From contig ASPP01007960.1 of NCBI GenBank assembly GCA_000512085.1, positions 1-26,372 of the forward strand: DNA of 26,372 nt, written 5' to 3'. Each line of letters opens with the position of its first letter. Position 1 is the first letter of the stretch. Made by a program: the position numbers and the translations under genes. Below, in pieces: positions 12,201 through 21,541 of the stretch. The notes under the pieces were generated by a model that saw only the letters and a program-made list of their open reading frames with translations, had not been told where the DNA came from and did no database searches. Source of the DNA: Reticulomyxa filosa (lineage: Eukaryota; Foraminifera; Reticulomyxidae).

Positions 12201-12498
12201 ATTTTGATTCATTACCTGAATTTTTGGCGTCTGAAATGTTAAACATATATTATTGTTATTTATCTTAATAATATGTATAACTGAATGTTTTTTGTGAAAC
12301 AGGTCATTTTATGATAGTTCTGCTCCATTATTTATAAAAGAGTTGCTAGATGTTTTATTTGGAAAAAATAAAATTGTTCCTTTAGACAGTGATATGACGA
12401 GAAGTTTTTTATCAACAAATCGACCACCTTCAAAACAAACTTCCTTCACCAATGCATCCACAAATAATACCGTTGATTTACTTACAATATCCAATTAA
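9268..12498 (+). CDS. Coiled-coil protein with Csm1/Pcs1-like C-terminal domain (11 exons)
   Basis: Probable chromosome-segregation protein of the monopolin Csm1/Pcs1 type. Exons: 9268-9273, 9380-9403, 9485-9652, 9781-9984, 10066-10422, 10513-10753, 10830-11173, 11282-11582, 11678-12070, 12138-12237, 12303-12498; total 2,334 nt (777 residues). The N-terminus is basic and nuclear-like (QKRRR, KRRRRTHRR), then comes an acidic and Pro-rich low-complexity part (ESSPPPPLPL). About 10513-11760 is heptad-rich coiled coil. The C-terminus follows the order of the Csm1 globular fold: LYEMITATKIKCIDD, then AVRFECKSLNPQTNS, LTFILSTY, LPEFLASEMSF and APLFIKELLDVLFG. Family members bridge kinetochores or rDNA as V-shaped coiled-coil dimers. 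Odd points are a ~60-residue polar insertion inside the domain (about 11840-12000) and a tentative start through a 2-codon exon plus an 8-codon exon. The domain call is fairly confident, the first two exons weak. Confidence 0.5.
10763..10780 (+). repeat. Intronic (ATT)n microsatellite
   Basis: A short run of ATT repeats within intron 10754-10829 of the Csm1-like gene. Confidence 0.5.
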
Positions 12499-12509
12499 AG
12501 TATATCCTC

Positions 12510-12515
12510 AATAAA
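12510..12515 (+). promoter_or_regulatory. Probable polyadenylation signal AATAAA
   Basis: AATAAA lies 12 bases after the TAA of the Csm1-like gene and is followed by a GT-rich stretch (GGTGTGG). It supports the assigned 3' end. Confidence 0.5.
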
Positions 12516-12852
12516 AGGTGTGGTTAAACGGTTTTATGATTGTTATGCCAAATATTTTCAGTTGCAAATTTTTGAATTTTTCAACAACAAAAACACATTG
12601 TTTTGTGCGTCGCGTTTGTATGTATGTTAGTGGGAATTAAATTTTCATTTCTTCCCAATATGCTTTTCCGTGTTACTTTGTTTTTTTTATTTACATCTTG
12701 AATCAGAATACTGACCATTTTCTCTCTTCTTCAAAAACATTTTTTGAGTGAACAACGTTGAAATATACAATATATTACTCAATCTCAAAGTTTTCTCTTT
12801 TTACTTTTTTGTATTTAAAAGATATACAACGGCCAAAACATCTCACAAATCT
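12516..12852. other. Convergent intergenic region
   Basis: About 340 bases between the 3' ends of the Csm1-like gene (+) and the membrane-protein gene (-). No exon seen. A TTTATT at about 12686 would read AATAAA on the minus strand and could be the poly(A) signal of the minus-strand gene. Confidence 0.5.
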
Positions 12853-15450
12853 TCAATGTTTTTCGATGTCATGGTTATTGGGATTTACATCTGTTTTGGA
12901 TACTTTACATAAGCGTTTGAAGCATCCATGGAAACTGTCTTCAATATCATCTTCATATTCAACAACTTGCCCTTTCAAGTTTTCAAGCCAAGGTCTTTGA
13001 GCGGCTAGTTGTGTTGACAACACAGTGAAGAGTGCTTTACGAACTCTTTTTGCAGCGGAAGCCAATCTGGTCAAGTACAATAACAAAGCAGTCCAACAAG
13101 TAATACTCACGAGAAAGGCAACCCATACAGACCATACATATTGGCTTGATACATCGACAGGAAGGCCTGTTAATATGTTTATATGTGCATGCACACGTAG
13201 ATATTATTGTTTGCAAATGATGAAGGCGAATAAATACTGTTTCTTTTTATTAGATTTCCAAGACCTACCAAGGACAAACTTTCCACCATAAATGTTAAGT
13301 ATAGTTTTTTGTGTGGCGTTGACAACGGCCAATCCTCCAGCTACTTGAAGCGAAGCAAGGATAAGTTCAGCTAAACAATGAATATAATCAGTCCAAAAGG
13401 AATTAGCAACTTTGTTTGCATTTTCTTTTTCTTGTTGGTTTTCATCTAGAACGTGATGTGGATCCCACCTATAAATTCGAGTCCGTTGGATTGTTTATTT
13501 TTGGTTCCCTTCCTCAATAAGTAAACAATAAATTGAACATAGATTTTTGAATCACATAACCAATTTTCAAACAATTCATAAGCTGCCCACACTCCACCTT
13601 TAATTTTTTTATTCCAAAGAAACAGCCACTTTCTCCACCAGTATTCAGAAAGGACATTGAGAGTCACAAGTACAAGAGCAACAATCCAGAGCACGATAGT
13701 GGAGCCAATTCCATGACCGACGCAGAGTAACACGGTTGAGACGAGGCTATCTCTCCAAGCCAATCCAACAATATACTGCCATTGTCCATTCCAAATATCA
13801 CCTAAGAGTGCCCGGGCACGACTATCCATTTGCAAGGCGATATGTTTGTCCTTTGGCACCATGAAATCATAGCGTTTGGAAAAAGTGTTCAAATAACTTC
13901 CCAGCATTGTGATAAACGCAGTGTAAGCCCACAGTGACGCGACCTGATCGGTGGCCACATTTTGGCCATATATACCCTTGATTACTGATAGGAACACTGT
14001 ACTCCAAGCCTCACCGATTATATACATGCTTGCCGTTTTGACTAAATCGACCACATTTCGCCTTTTCATTTGTTTGTTGGTGTCGCAGTGGTAATAATAG
14101 ATTGAAATAATGTATGTTCTGACACAATGTTTTTAAACTTGGCAGCAAAGCGAAGAATTTGTCGTCTTAGCGATTGCCAATGCTGTTGCTTCAGTCCATC
14201 ATATAAAATCTCTTCTTCCTTTTCAATCCAATCTCCCATTTTCAGTGCCACGTACGCGCCCAACACACTGACAAAGATTGCGTAGAGGAGAGACAATCCG
14301 ATTGTCGTTGTCTTTTTTCCTGTTACTTTGGCAAATGTCAATTCAACGGCATTATCCAATGCTAGGGCTATCGTTCATACATTTTTAATTGGATACAAAA
14401 CAAAGAGCTCAGTCCAAATTCTATTGAACGCAAGGGTGACAAGGGAATTCAAAGCAAATCAAAACTAACCAACAACATTGCCACTTGTGGAAATGAATAA
14501 TTCTGTCATTCGATCAAAAAATGAACGTGCTTCCGTCTCTACAAAATTCAACACCCTTCTGGCATTCCCCAGTTCGTCCTGATCTATGCGTCGTTGAGAA
14601 GCCTGTTTTTTCAATTGATTTTGTTTTTCTTGTTCGGTTTTGTCACCTTTTAGCGCTTTTCTATTTATTTATTATTAGTTATTTGTACCCACACAGTGGG
14701 ATACATTGTAATATGTTGGAGCACGTTCGAGGGGGGAAGGGGAGAAGGGGGAAAAAGAAAAAAAAGACCTTAGGGGCATTTTCAAATTAAGTTCTTTTGC
14801 TATTTTAGCAGGATTACTGTACAGTCGTTCAGCAGAATGAACAGTGAAGGCAACTATAAAAATGACTATAAAATAAACCCACGCTGCAATGACCTGATCA
14901 ATTCCTTTTCCAGTAAAATTAAAATCGTCGATGTTACGGCTGTTGTCATTATCCCAGCGCTCCCCCATGAGGCATTACCTTTTGTTTTTCAAGGAAAGTG
15001 TTTGTATACGTCAAGAGAAAGGGAAAACGATTGGTCCGTGGATTCACGAAATGCACAAGGTACAGAAAAAAAATCTTTTTTTTTTTTTTGCGTCAATCAC
15101 AAATTGCATATTTGCGTGATCATGATTGTGCTGTTCTAACACAAACCTTGGATATCGTCGGCAAACCGTGTAAGCAATGCTTCCCAAAGCATTGCTTCCT
15201 CAGCTTCATTTGATCCAATATTACCCGACTTATCTTTGTTGTCTATGCTCGATATTGAGGACGTTTCTATTCCTACTTCTCGTGTCTCGCTCGGTGACGC
15301 TGCTGTGTTCTCTTTTGCTTCGCTGTTTGTTGTTGCTTGTTGTTGACTTGGAGTTACAACTGGTTCTAGTGTCAACGGTTGTGGCGTTGGTACTTCAATT
15401 GATGTTGGGTTGGGATCCAACCCCGCTGCATTTTGAGGAGGGCTTGTCAT
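12853..15450 (-). CDS. Unrecognised multi-pass membrane protein (8 exons)
   Basis: Function unknown. Exons in order of translation: 15450-15147, 15074-15010, 14959-14769, 14660-14470, 14367-14139, 14061-13573, 13468-13269, 13166-12853; total 1,983 nt (660 residues). ATG at 15450 gives a Pro/Thr/Ser-rich N-terminus of about 100 residues without a signal peptide. Hydrophobic segments follow: VIAAWVYFIVIFIVAF, SLLYAIFVSVLGAYVAL, TASMYIIGEAWSTVFLSV, WAYTAFITMLGSYL, VSTVLLCVGHGIGS, IVLWIVALVLVTLNVL, LAELILASLQVAGGLAVV and WVAFLVSITCWTALLLYL, so about eight membrane spans. Charged helices lie between spans 1 and 2 (KGDKTEQEKQNQLKKQ) and after the last span. Most introns are 72-108 nt; intron 15009-14960 is only 50 nt and is the weakest junction. 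A transporter, channel or membrane-shaping protein are all possible; no family signature was seen. Confidence 0.5.
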
Positions 15451-15812
15451 TTTACAGAGATTATTATGCTATCAATAGCAACGCTATCGATCAACAAATT
15501 CATACAATTCAGTACCTTCCTCAAAACAACGCTCAATTTTTGTCCTTTCTCTTTGTTTGTTATATTTTAACGTTTGGATTATCATTTTTATCAATGCAAA
15601 GCTTTTCGATCTTTCACGTTTTAAGTGCGATAAAATATCTCTCAAAAACGGTTTGAAAAAAAGGATGAACTCCATTTATTGTTGTTTTAGCAAAGGGTGG
15701 CAAAGCGCTACTGTTCTAATTTAAAAGCTGCAAAATTAAGAGGTATGATTAGGCACTACAGGGGGAAAAAATGGAGCACAATCTAATTTGATGCGATAAA
15801 GAACATATTTTA
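15451..15812. other. Intergenic region between two minus-strand genes
   Basis: About 360 bases holding the promoter of the membrane-protein gene and the 3' end of the PARP gene. TTTATT at about 15675 reads AATAAA on the minus strand and may be the PARP poly(A) signal. A 63-codon minus-strand ORF here shows no family likeness. Confidence 0.5.
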
Positions 15813-18800
15813 TCAAATCAACTTTTGAATGGTGAGTTTTAGCGTCGGGTAGCCTATAGAACATCAGAATATGTTTTGTGTTGTTTTATTTTTGAAAGAG
15901 AAAGAGCATAAATTTGAAGAAACTTTGGTGATCAGTGCAAACGACAAATACGGACGGTGCAGTAAGATTGTCAACCATGGTCTCATACTCTTGCTTAATA
16001 CCGGTGGCGTGGGGCTTGTCAGGGGGTCTAACATAGTCCGACTTGCCAAGAGCACTTTCTCCACAGATAACTCGACAGTACAGTAACTCGGCACGACGGG
16101 TGATAGGATCGAATTGCACGTACCCATTACGGATAACATAGCTGCAGTCTTTGGCAAAGTAAACCCCGCTTCCGTATGCGTGGTTTGTACTGAACTCTCT
16201 TAGAAAGCCCTGGAGATTATTGTTGCACATTATACGATATTGTTTGCAAACAGATTAAAGTTACAATAAGAAAAGGACAGTGATTATATGTCATACTTTG
16301 TGGACAATCTTTTCCACGGTGTCACAGGTCGCGCCTTATTGGAAAGATATGTAATGTTATCCACACACACAAACAAATGAACAAAGTGACAAAACAAAAA
16401 TAGAAAGAGATGAATATATACCGTGCCACAACATTTGAACATTGTCAGTATTACGGGGGAATCTTTTAGTTGTCAGCCAATTGTCTTCAATTTATTTTAT
16501 TATTATTTGAATTATTATTTATGACACAATAACAACTGCATTATTTTATTTGCATAAAAGAAAAAAAAAAGTAACGATAAAGTGTGTGGTGATGTTTCCA
16601 TATTTCATCATTTTGAACGAAGCAAATCTCAATAATTTTATAATCATGTCTCAGGGTATTGTTAAACTCAATGAAAGCTTTGCGAGCTTCGGCATGTCTT
16701 TGAGCGCTGGCTTTCAAAAAAATAACATCGTTTTTGTTGCCAGGTTCCCACCAATCAGGATACAAGTTCTGATCTTGTGCTTTGGAATTCAAACACAAAC
16801 CAACACAAACATTTGTAAATAGATACGTATGATCGTATTACAAACACAGAAATGTGGCCCTCACTTGAAAGGCATGAGAGATGTACAAAATTGTTTTTTG
16901 TTTCTGTTTGTCTCGGCAAAACTTTTGACGGATTGAACTCGTTGAACACGTCTTTTTTTGTTGGTACGTATATTCAATTGGACTGCCTCAGTCGGTGATT
17001 TTTTTGTCACTTGATAGGTAAATTTGGAGAAGGTGAATACAATCTGTATTAGTTTTATTTTATTCGTTCAAAATACAAACAAACATTATTTTCAATCTAT
17101 TTGATGCAAACAAACATTTTCTCCAATGTTGGCTGCTTCTAATTTTTGCGACAGTTCCTTGTCATAAGTTATGTAATCACCGACGTCATCCTGCCATTTC
17201 TGTCCAATTTCCCCCCCCAAAAAAAACAGAATGTATTGAAAAGTGAAAGCAAATCACAAGGAAGAACTTGATGAAAATATACATGTATATATATATATAT
17301 ACCCAGTGCACTTCATAAAGTTGATTTTGGAATAATTGGACACGTTTCTTGTACTGTTCTAATTCTTTAATTTTCGATTGTTCTTCCAAATCCCGTTTGG
17401 TTTCTTCTTCGTGTTTTTTCTCTGTGTTTGGTGTGTGCACAGACCAAGTTGGCTTGCTGAATTGATGTTCTGCCAAGCAACAGTCACAATTTACAAATAA
17501 AAGAACATAACTGAGACACTCAAACATTTTTTTCGGGGAGTTGTAATCGATGGAGACATTCGGCGCAAATTTACGCAAAGCCTTTTCTAATTCACTTCGA
17601 AACTAGGACAATGAAAAAGCAACACATAATTTGCGCAGCATTGATAGCGAAAAAGAACTAAACTTCGTCAAGAGAAAATTCAAAGGTAAAATGTTCTTTT
17701 GAGATATCGTAGGTGTGTATAATAAAATCGATTTTGGGATCCAAAGGAAAGTGCTGCGATATCCACGCGTGAATATCGTCGTTTGTACGGAGATTGTTTG
17801 GGAGATGAGTAACGGTAAGGAATGCGGCATTATTCACATGAGTATCTTGACAATTGGACGCGGTACATCCCAACGCAGAGTTGAATTTGGTGCAAATGGC
17901 TTTGGGTGGGAGTTGGAACTGCATGCGCTCTTCCTTTAGACTTTGCAGACGAGCCAAGACAATTGCACTGCTCACTTTTTCTTTGAACTGCGTGTCGTTA
18001 CTCGAAACAATGGCCTCCAATTCCTTCTCATTCTTCTCCAATAGCACTTTTGTAATCTGCTCCACCGAATTGGGATACAAGCTATTTACTCTTTCATATA
18101 ACTTCGAAATTAAATCACCCTTTGATGGGGGACTCGACTGTTCATTCTGTTTGTTATCTTTTTCGTCCAGATTCGACGGCCCTTTTTGTGTTTCCTCTCC
18201 TTCCCGTTCACACAATACATTGCACAATAGTACGTATACAGTCTTTTTTTTTTATATCTGTTTATTTGTTTGCGGTTTGGATTTCTTGTTCCTTACCTTT
18301 GGGAGTCATCTGTTCAGGACTAGGAGCAGCACGTGATGGATTGCTTGCACTCATTTTTCCTTTTTTTTTTTTGGATGCATGTAAATAGGTTTTATTTCGC
18401 ATAGAATAAAAGTGGATCTTTAGATAGAGAGCTTTTCTCGTGTTATTTAACTTAAACACTCGCATTCGGCTTGTAGCGTTGTATGCAGCGAGTACTCCAC
18501 GCCGACCTCGTTTTTCCATAGTTCGTTTTGGAAATATGCTTTTATTTGATCTCTTGTCTATCAACAAACGATAAAAAAAAAAAAGGTCCTCCAATCTCCT
18601 CTTATTCCCTTTTGCTTAACTTGTGAATTCGAAAATTCGATGGTAAAACACGTCGGAAATCGCGGAATGGCATGGATCACATAGAATTCTTTGCCAAGTT
18701 GTTGATCAATCCAACATTCAATGTGACGATGACTTTCGATGTAACGGGGGACATTGTACACCGTCAAGCATATCGCCGGTTTTATATGTCTGCGAGTGCA

Positions 18801-19605
18801 TTGTTTCTTGCATCCGCTTATAGAGTTAAAATATTTGCAAAATGTAGATTGTCGAGTATACTCTCCACGTCTATATTCTTCTTCTTCTTCTTCTTCTTCT
18901 TCTTCTTCTCTTTCTCCTCTTCGTCCTCTTGATTCTTTTTTCTTGTCCTTGTTCACTAATTGTTTGCAGCGTATATCACAATATGTATGTATTTGTCTTA
19001 TTCTTCAACACGTATACCACACATGCACAACACACTCCACTCCTTCCCTCTTTTCCATTTTTTAACAAACTGCTTGGTCTGACGTATGCTTCGTATGGTG
19101 TTTCGTGACCAAATCCGAACTTATTCCATCCACCGATTGGCGCGTGTGAATAAGGACAACCGAGACCCAAAGTACATACGCTCGATCTTTCCAACTGTGG
19201 ACATTTTTTCTTTTTTTGTGCTTCATCTGCTATGTGCGCAAATTTACATGCACTGCCTTTTCGACAGCCCCTTACGTTATAATCGCGACACTTGCGTACG
19301 GATCCAGGTCCAGATCCGAATCCGCCGCCTCTTTGCTTTGATGCTTTGCCTCTTTGATTCCTCCCAGCTCTTTTTCTCTTTTTTTGAAATTTCTGATCAC
19401 TAAACACTTCTCGTTCTTTTGTTTCCTCACCTTCTTTACTTATCTGTGGTTGATCAATTGCATCCATTGTGTCATTGTCTTCTGGTTCTGGAGAAGGAGT
19501 CGGGGTTGGTGTATGAAAGTTTGTTTGCACTTTACGTGCCATTCGTTCGCTTGTTTTTTTAACATGATCCGAATGTGCTTTTTCTAAATCGAATATGTAC
19601 GACAT
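15813..19605 (-). CDS. CCCH / U2AF-like / MLLE / WWE ADP-ribosyltransferase (PARP family, 13 exons)
   Basis: Predicted RNA-linked mono-ADP-ribosyltransferase. Exons: 19605-19071, 18955-18621, 18557-18460, 18349-18297, 18199-17664, 17602-17303, 17199-17116, 17043-16939, 16768-16576, 16484-16422, 16334-16297, 16209-15924, 15853-15813; 2,667 nt, about 888 residues. In order: two CCCH fingers (C106-x7-C-x5-C-x3-H, C135-x8-C-x5-C-x3-H); a poly-Glu run; CCCH plus RRM-like unit A (CKYFNSISGC…CTRRH, LTVYNVP); an MLLE domain at about 369-428 (LYERVNSLYP, ITKVLLEKNEKELEAI); CCCH plus RRM-like unit B (CTKFNSALGCTASNCQDTH, LTVTHLP); charged coiled coil; WWE (KWQDDVGDYITYD … LEAA … VQLNIRTNKKRRVQR); PARP catalytic domain (MLWHGATCD, YGSGVYFAKDCSY, LGKSDYVRPP, APSVFVVCTDHQSYP). 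The catalytic triad reads H-Y-V; lack of Glu points to mono-ADP-ribosylation. Family members with CCCH+WWE+PARP (PARP7, 12, 13 type) act on RNA and antiviral or stress responses. The exon 8/9 junction is ambiguous by a few codons. Confidence 0.5.
17277..17301 (-). repeat. Intronic TATACATG/(TA)n palindrome
   Basis: Intron 17302-17200 of the PARP gene starts directly with a run of TA dinucleotides followed by TACATGTATA, so the 5' splice site sits inside the microsatellite. Confidence 0.5.
18876..18909 (-). repeat. Coding (GAA)n repeat, poly-Glu tract
   Basis: About eleven TTC repeats on the + strand encode a run of about 11 Glu in exon 2 of the PARP gene, just before the third CCCH finger. 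Because the repeat is in frame, length changes would alter the Glu count without breaking the gene. Confidence 0.5.
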
Positions 19606-19951
19606 TAATTTTTTATATGCCCTAAGCGTTAACTTTGTAGAACTGACAAAAGGACTAACCCACGTCTAAAACTTTGCATGTTATTATTTTTACATCAATA
19701 GTCTTTGTGTTTTGCTTGTTAACATACAATTGTACGTTTTAGTCTCGCAAATAAACTTTTATTTATTCCAAATAAATAAAATTTTTTTGCACAAGAAAAA
19801 AATACCCAAGAAAATTGGTTATACTGACAAAAACGTTAAAAATCTCAAAATATTGACGAGTACAATTTGTTTGTCGTTTTTCTTTAGCGAAACCCTACGT
19901 GACAACCCCTTTTCGTCTTGTCCATCACGTTATTACTGAACTGAAAGGGGG
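19606..19951. other. Divergent promoter region
   Basis: About 345 bases separate the ATG of the PARP gene (-) from that of the CaaX protein (+). The region is AT-rich with no exon and must hold both promoters, perhaps shared. No motif could be assigned. Confidence 0.5.
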
Positions 19952-20440
19952 ATGGAACAAACAAAGCAACCCCTAAAAGAGGATAAAGAGACCACATTCT
20001 CGTCAAATTCAAATACAAGCTCGGGAAAACCCTCGAAAAAAACAGACAGTCCCGTTTTAAGGATGTGGTTCGAAGCCCAACAAGAACTACAGCAAGGCAA
20101 AGTTCCTGCCGTAGTACTAAAAAATAAGACCTCTCTGAAAAATGTTGGCCGTCCCCAGAAGACTCCAGTGACTACTAAAACTTTGCAAAAAGTGATTGAT
20201 CAAAGTTCGTCCAAAGGAAAACAAGCCGTCGATGACGACGGTGATGATGTTAGTGATGAGGAGGACGATGAAATAAATGATGAAGTAAATGATGACTCAC
20301 CTAATGAAGTGCATCGTGAAAATGGCTATTATTCGGATGAAAAGCAGGAAGAAAATGACATTGAACATGTAATCACAGCCGAAGTTGTTGAAAATGTAAC
20401 CATTGGGATTGTTGGCAAAGGTTGTTGCGTTATCACTTGA
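19952..20440 (+). CDS. Acidic protein with C-terminal CaaX box
   Basis: Single-exon, 162 residues, no family recognised. The first 30 residues are Lys/Ser/Thr-rich. Residues about 36-55 (LRMWFEAQQELQQGKVPAVV) are the most ordered part and look amphipathic helical. Residues about 90-140 are dense in Asp and Glu (DDDGDDVSDEEDDE). The protein ends GKGCCVIT, so the last four residues (Cys-Val-Ile-Thr) match the CaaX prenylation signal, with an extra Cys just upstream that could be palmitoylated as in some Ras proteins. There is no GTPase fold or membrane segment. The sequence therefore suggests a lipid-anchored, largely disordered acidic protein at a membrane; its role is unknown. An ATG start and AT-rich flanks support the model. 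Confidence 0.5.
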   Translation: MEQTKQPLKEDKETTFSSNSNTSSGKPSKKTDSPVLRMWFEAQQELQQGKVPAVVLKNKTSLKNVGRPQKTPVTTKTLQKVIDQSSSKGKQAVDDDGDDVSDEEDDEINDEVNDDSPNEVHRENGYYSDEKQEENDIEHVITAEVVENVTIGIVGKGCCVIT

Positions 20441-21541
20441 AGGGGGGGGTGCATGTGTATTGTATGTGTATGGCACGTTTCTTTATTTGTCGTTGATCTT
20501 TTTGGTTTTTAAAAGTGTAGTCTCAAATTGCCTTTTAATTGATTTTAGTTTTGCAGTTTTATCTTTATTTTTATTTTTAGTTGTGTTTTCTAATTTTATT
20601 ATAGAATATATGTGTTTCTTTTAGATAGTTTTGTTTTGTTTTTGGTTGGATGGAGATTTGAGAGCCAATACATTGTGTTTACCACAAGATCGGATGACTA
20701 GATCTTCGATCAAGCAAACTGTTAATTTTTTTGTTTAATTCTTTTTGACTTTTTTCATCATTTGACTAAAAGGAAACATTTTCATATATACTTTTCTCAT
20801 CGTCACAAGTCACAAAAGTATTCTCATGGGCTGTGAAATGCACAATGATAATTAAAAAAGTTATTATTAATTTTGTTCGTGCATCAGTTTTGATATTTGT
20901 AGTTGAAGCATTTTGTTTCAAGTATCTATTTGTGCTTTTTCCTGCACTTTGGAGTTCTTTTCTATTTTTATTTCCTTTTCGTTCTCTTGTTCTCGTTATT
21001 TAATCATTTTAGTTTTAATGCAATCTCTTCAAAAGAGCAGCCATATTACTCCCCACGATCTGCTATTCCATCCTCTTTATTCTTTTCTTACCACCGTACG
21101 GGACGTTGCTGTGTAATGTTTACTTGAAAAATGGATAACTATCATTGAATCTATTTTTGTATAGAACAAATTAGAATAACAATAATATAGCCATGTGTGT
21201 CTGATGTTGACAATTTTAAAATTAATTATTATGATTGTAACAAGCATACTTGCTCATAGTCATTTAGTTGATAAACTTGAATGCGATTGAAGATTGGTTG
21301 ATATTACTTTAAAAATGAAAAAAAGCTAAAACATAAAACATAAAAAATAAAAAATTAAAACAATCATCCATTGATGTAGTAGCATTATTTAGACTGTTTG
21401 AGGATTGATGAGATGCAATGATAATTTGACAAATTGGCGTGCATTACAGAAAGAACAAAAAGATAGATATTTGAATGTAAATATACTTTAGCAACATAAA
21501 TCAAAATAATGAATGGTTTGTGCTTGCTAAAAAAAAAGAAA
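20441..21541. other. Convergent intergenic region
   Basis: About 1.1 kb between the 3' ends of the CaaX protein gene (+) and the PPR-Smr gene (-). T-rich for the first ~700 bases, A-rich later. Hydrophobic ORFs near 20903-21127 reflect T-rich sequence and have no support. No repeat or RNA gene recognised. Confidence 0.5.

Noticed and set aside
13469-13572. Apparent frameshift near 13467 in the membrane-protein gene
   Set aside because: A phase-2 intron 13572-13469 (GTTTGA…TATAG, 104 nt) explains it, and the total coding length becomes a multiple of three.
14062-14138. Bacterial-style overlapping stop/start (ATGA) at 14066-14069, or a frameshift in the membrane-protein gene
   Set aside because: A phase-2 intron 14138-14062 (GTTTAA…AAAAG, 77 nt) restores a single frame, so no frameshift or second gene is needed.
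15484-15675. 63-codon minus-strand ORF between the PARP and membrane-protein genes
   Set aside because: No domain or motif, and it lies where untranslated regions are expected.
20903-21127. Hydrophobic ORFs resembling a small membrane protein
   Set aside because: T-rich intergenic DNA gives such frames by chance; two overlapping frames look equally 'membrane-like' and there is no conserved feature.
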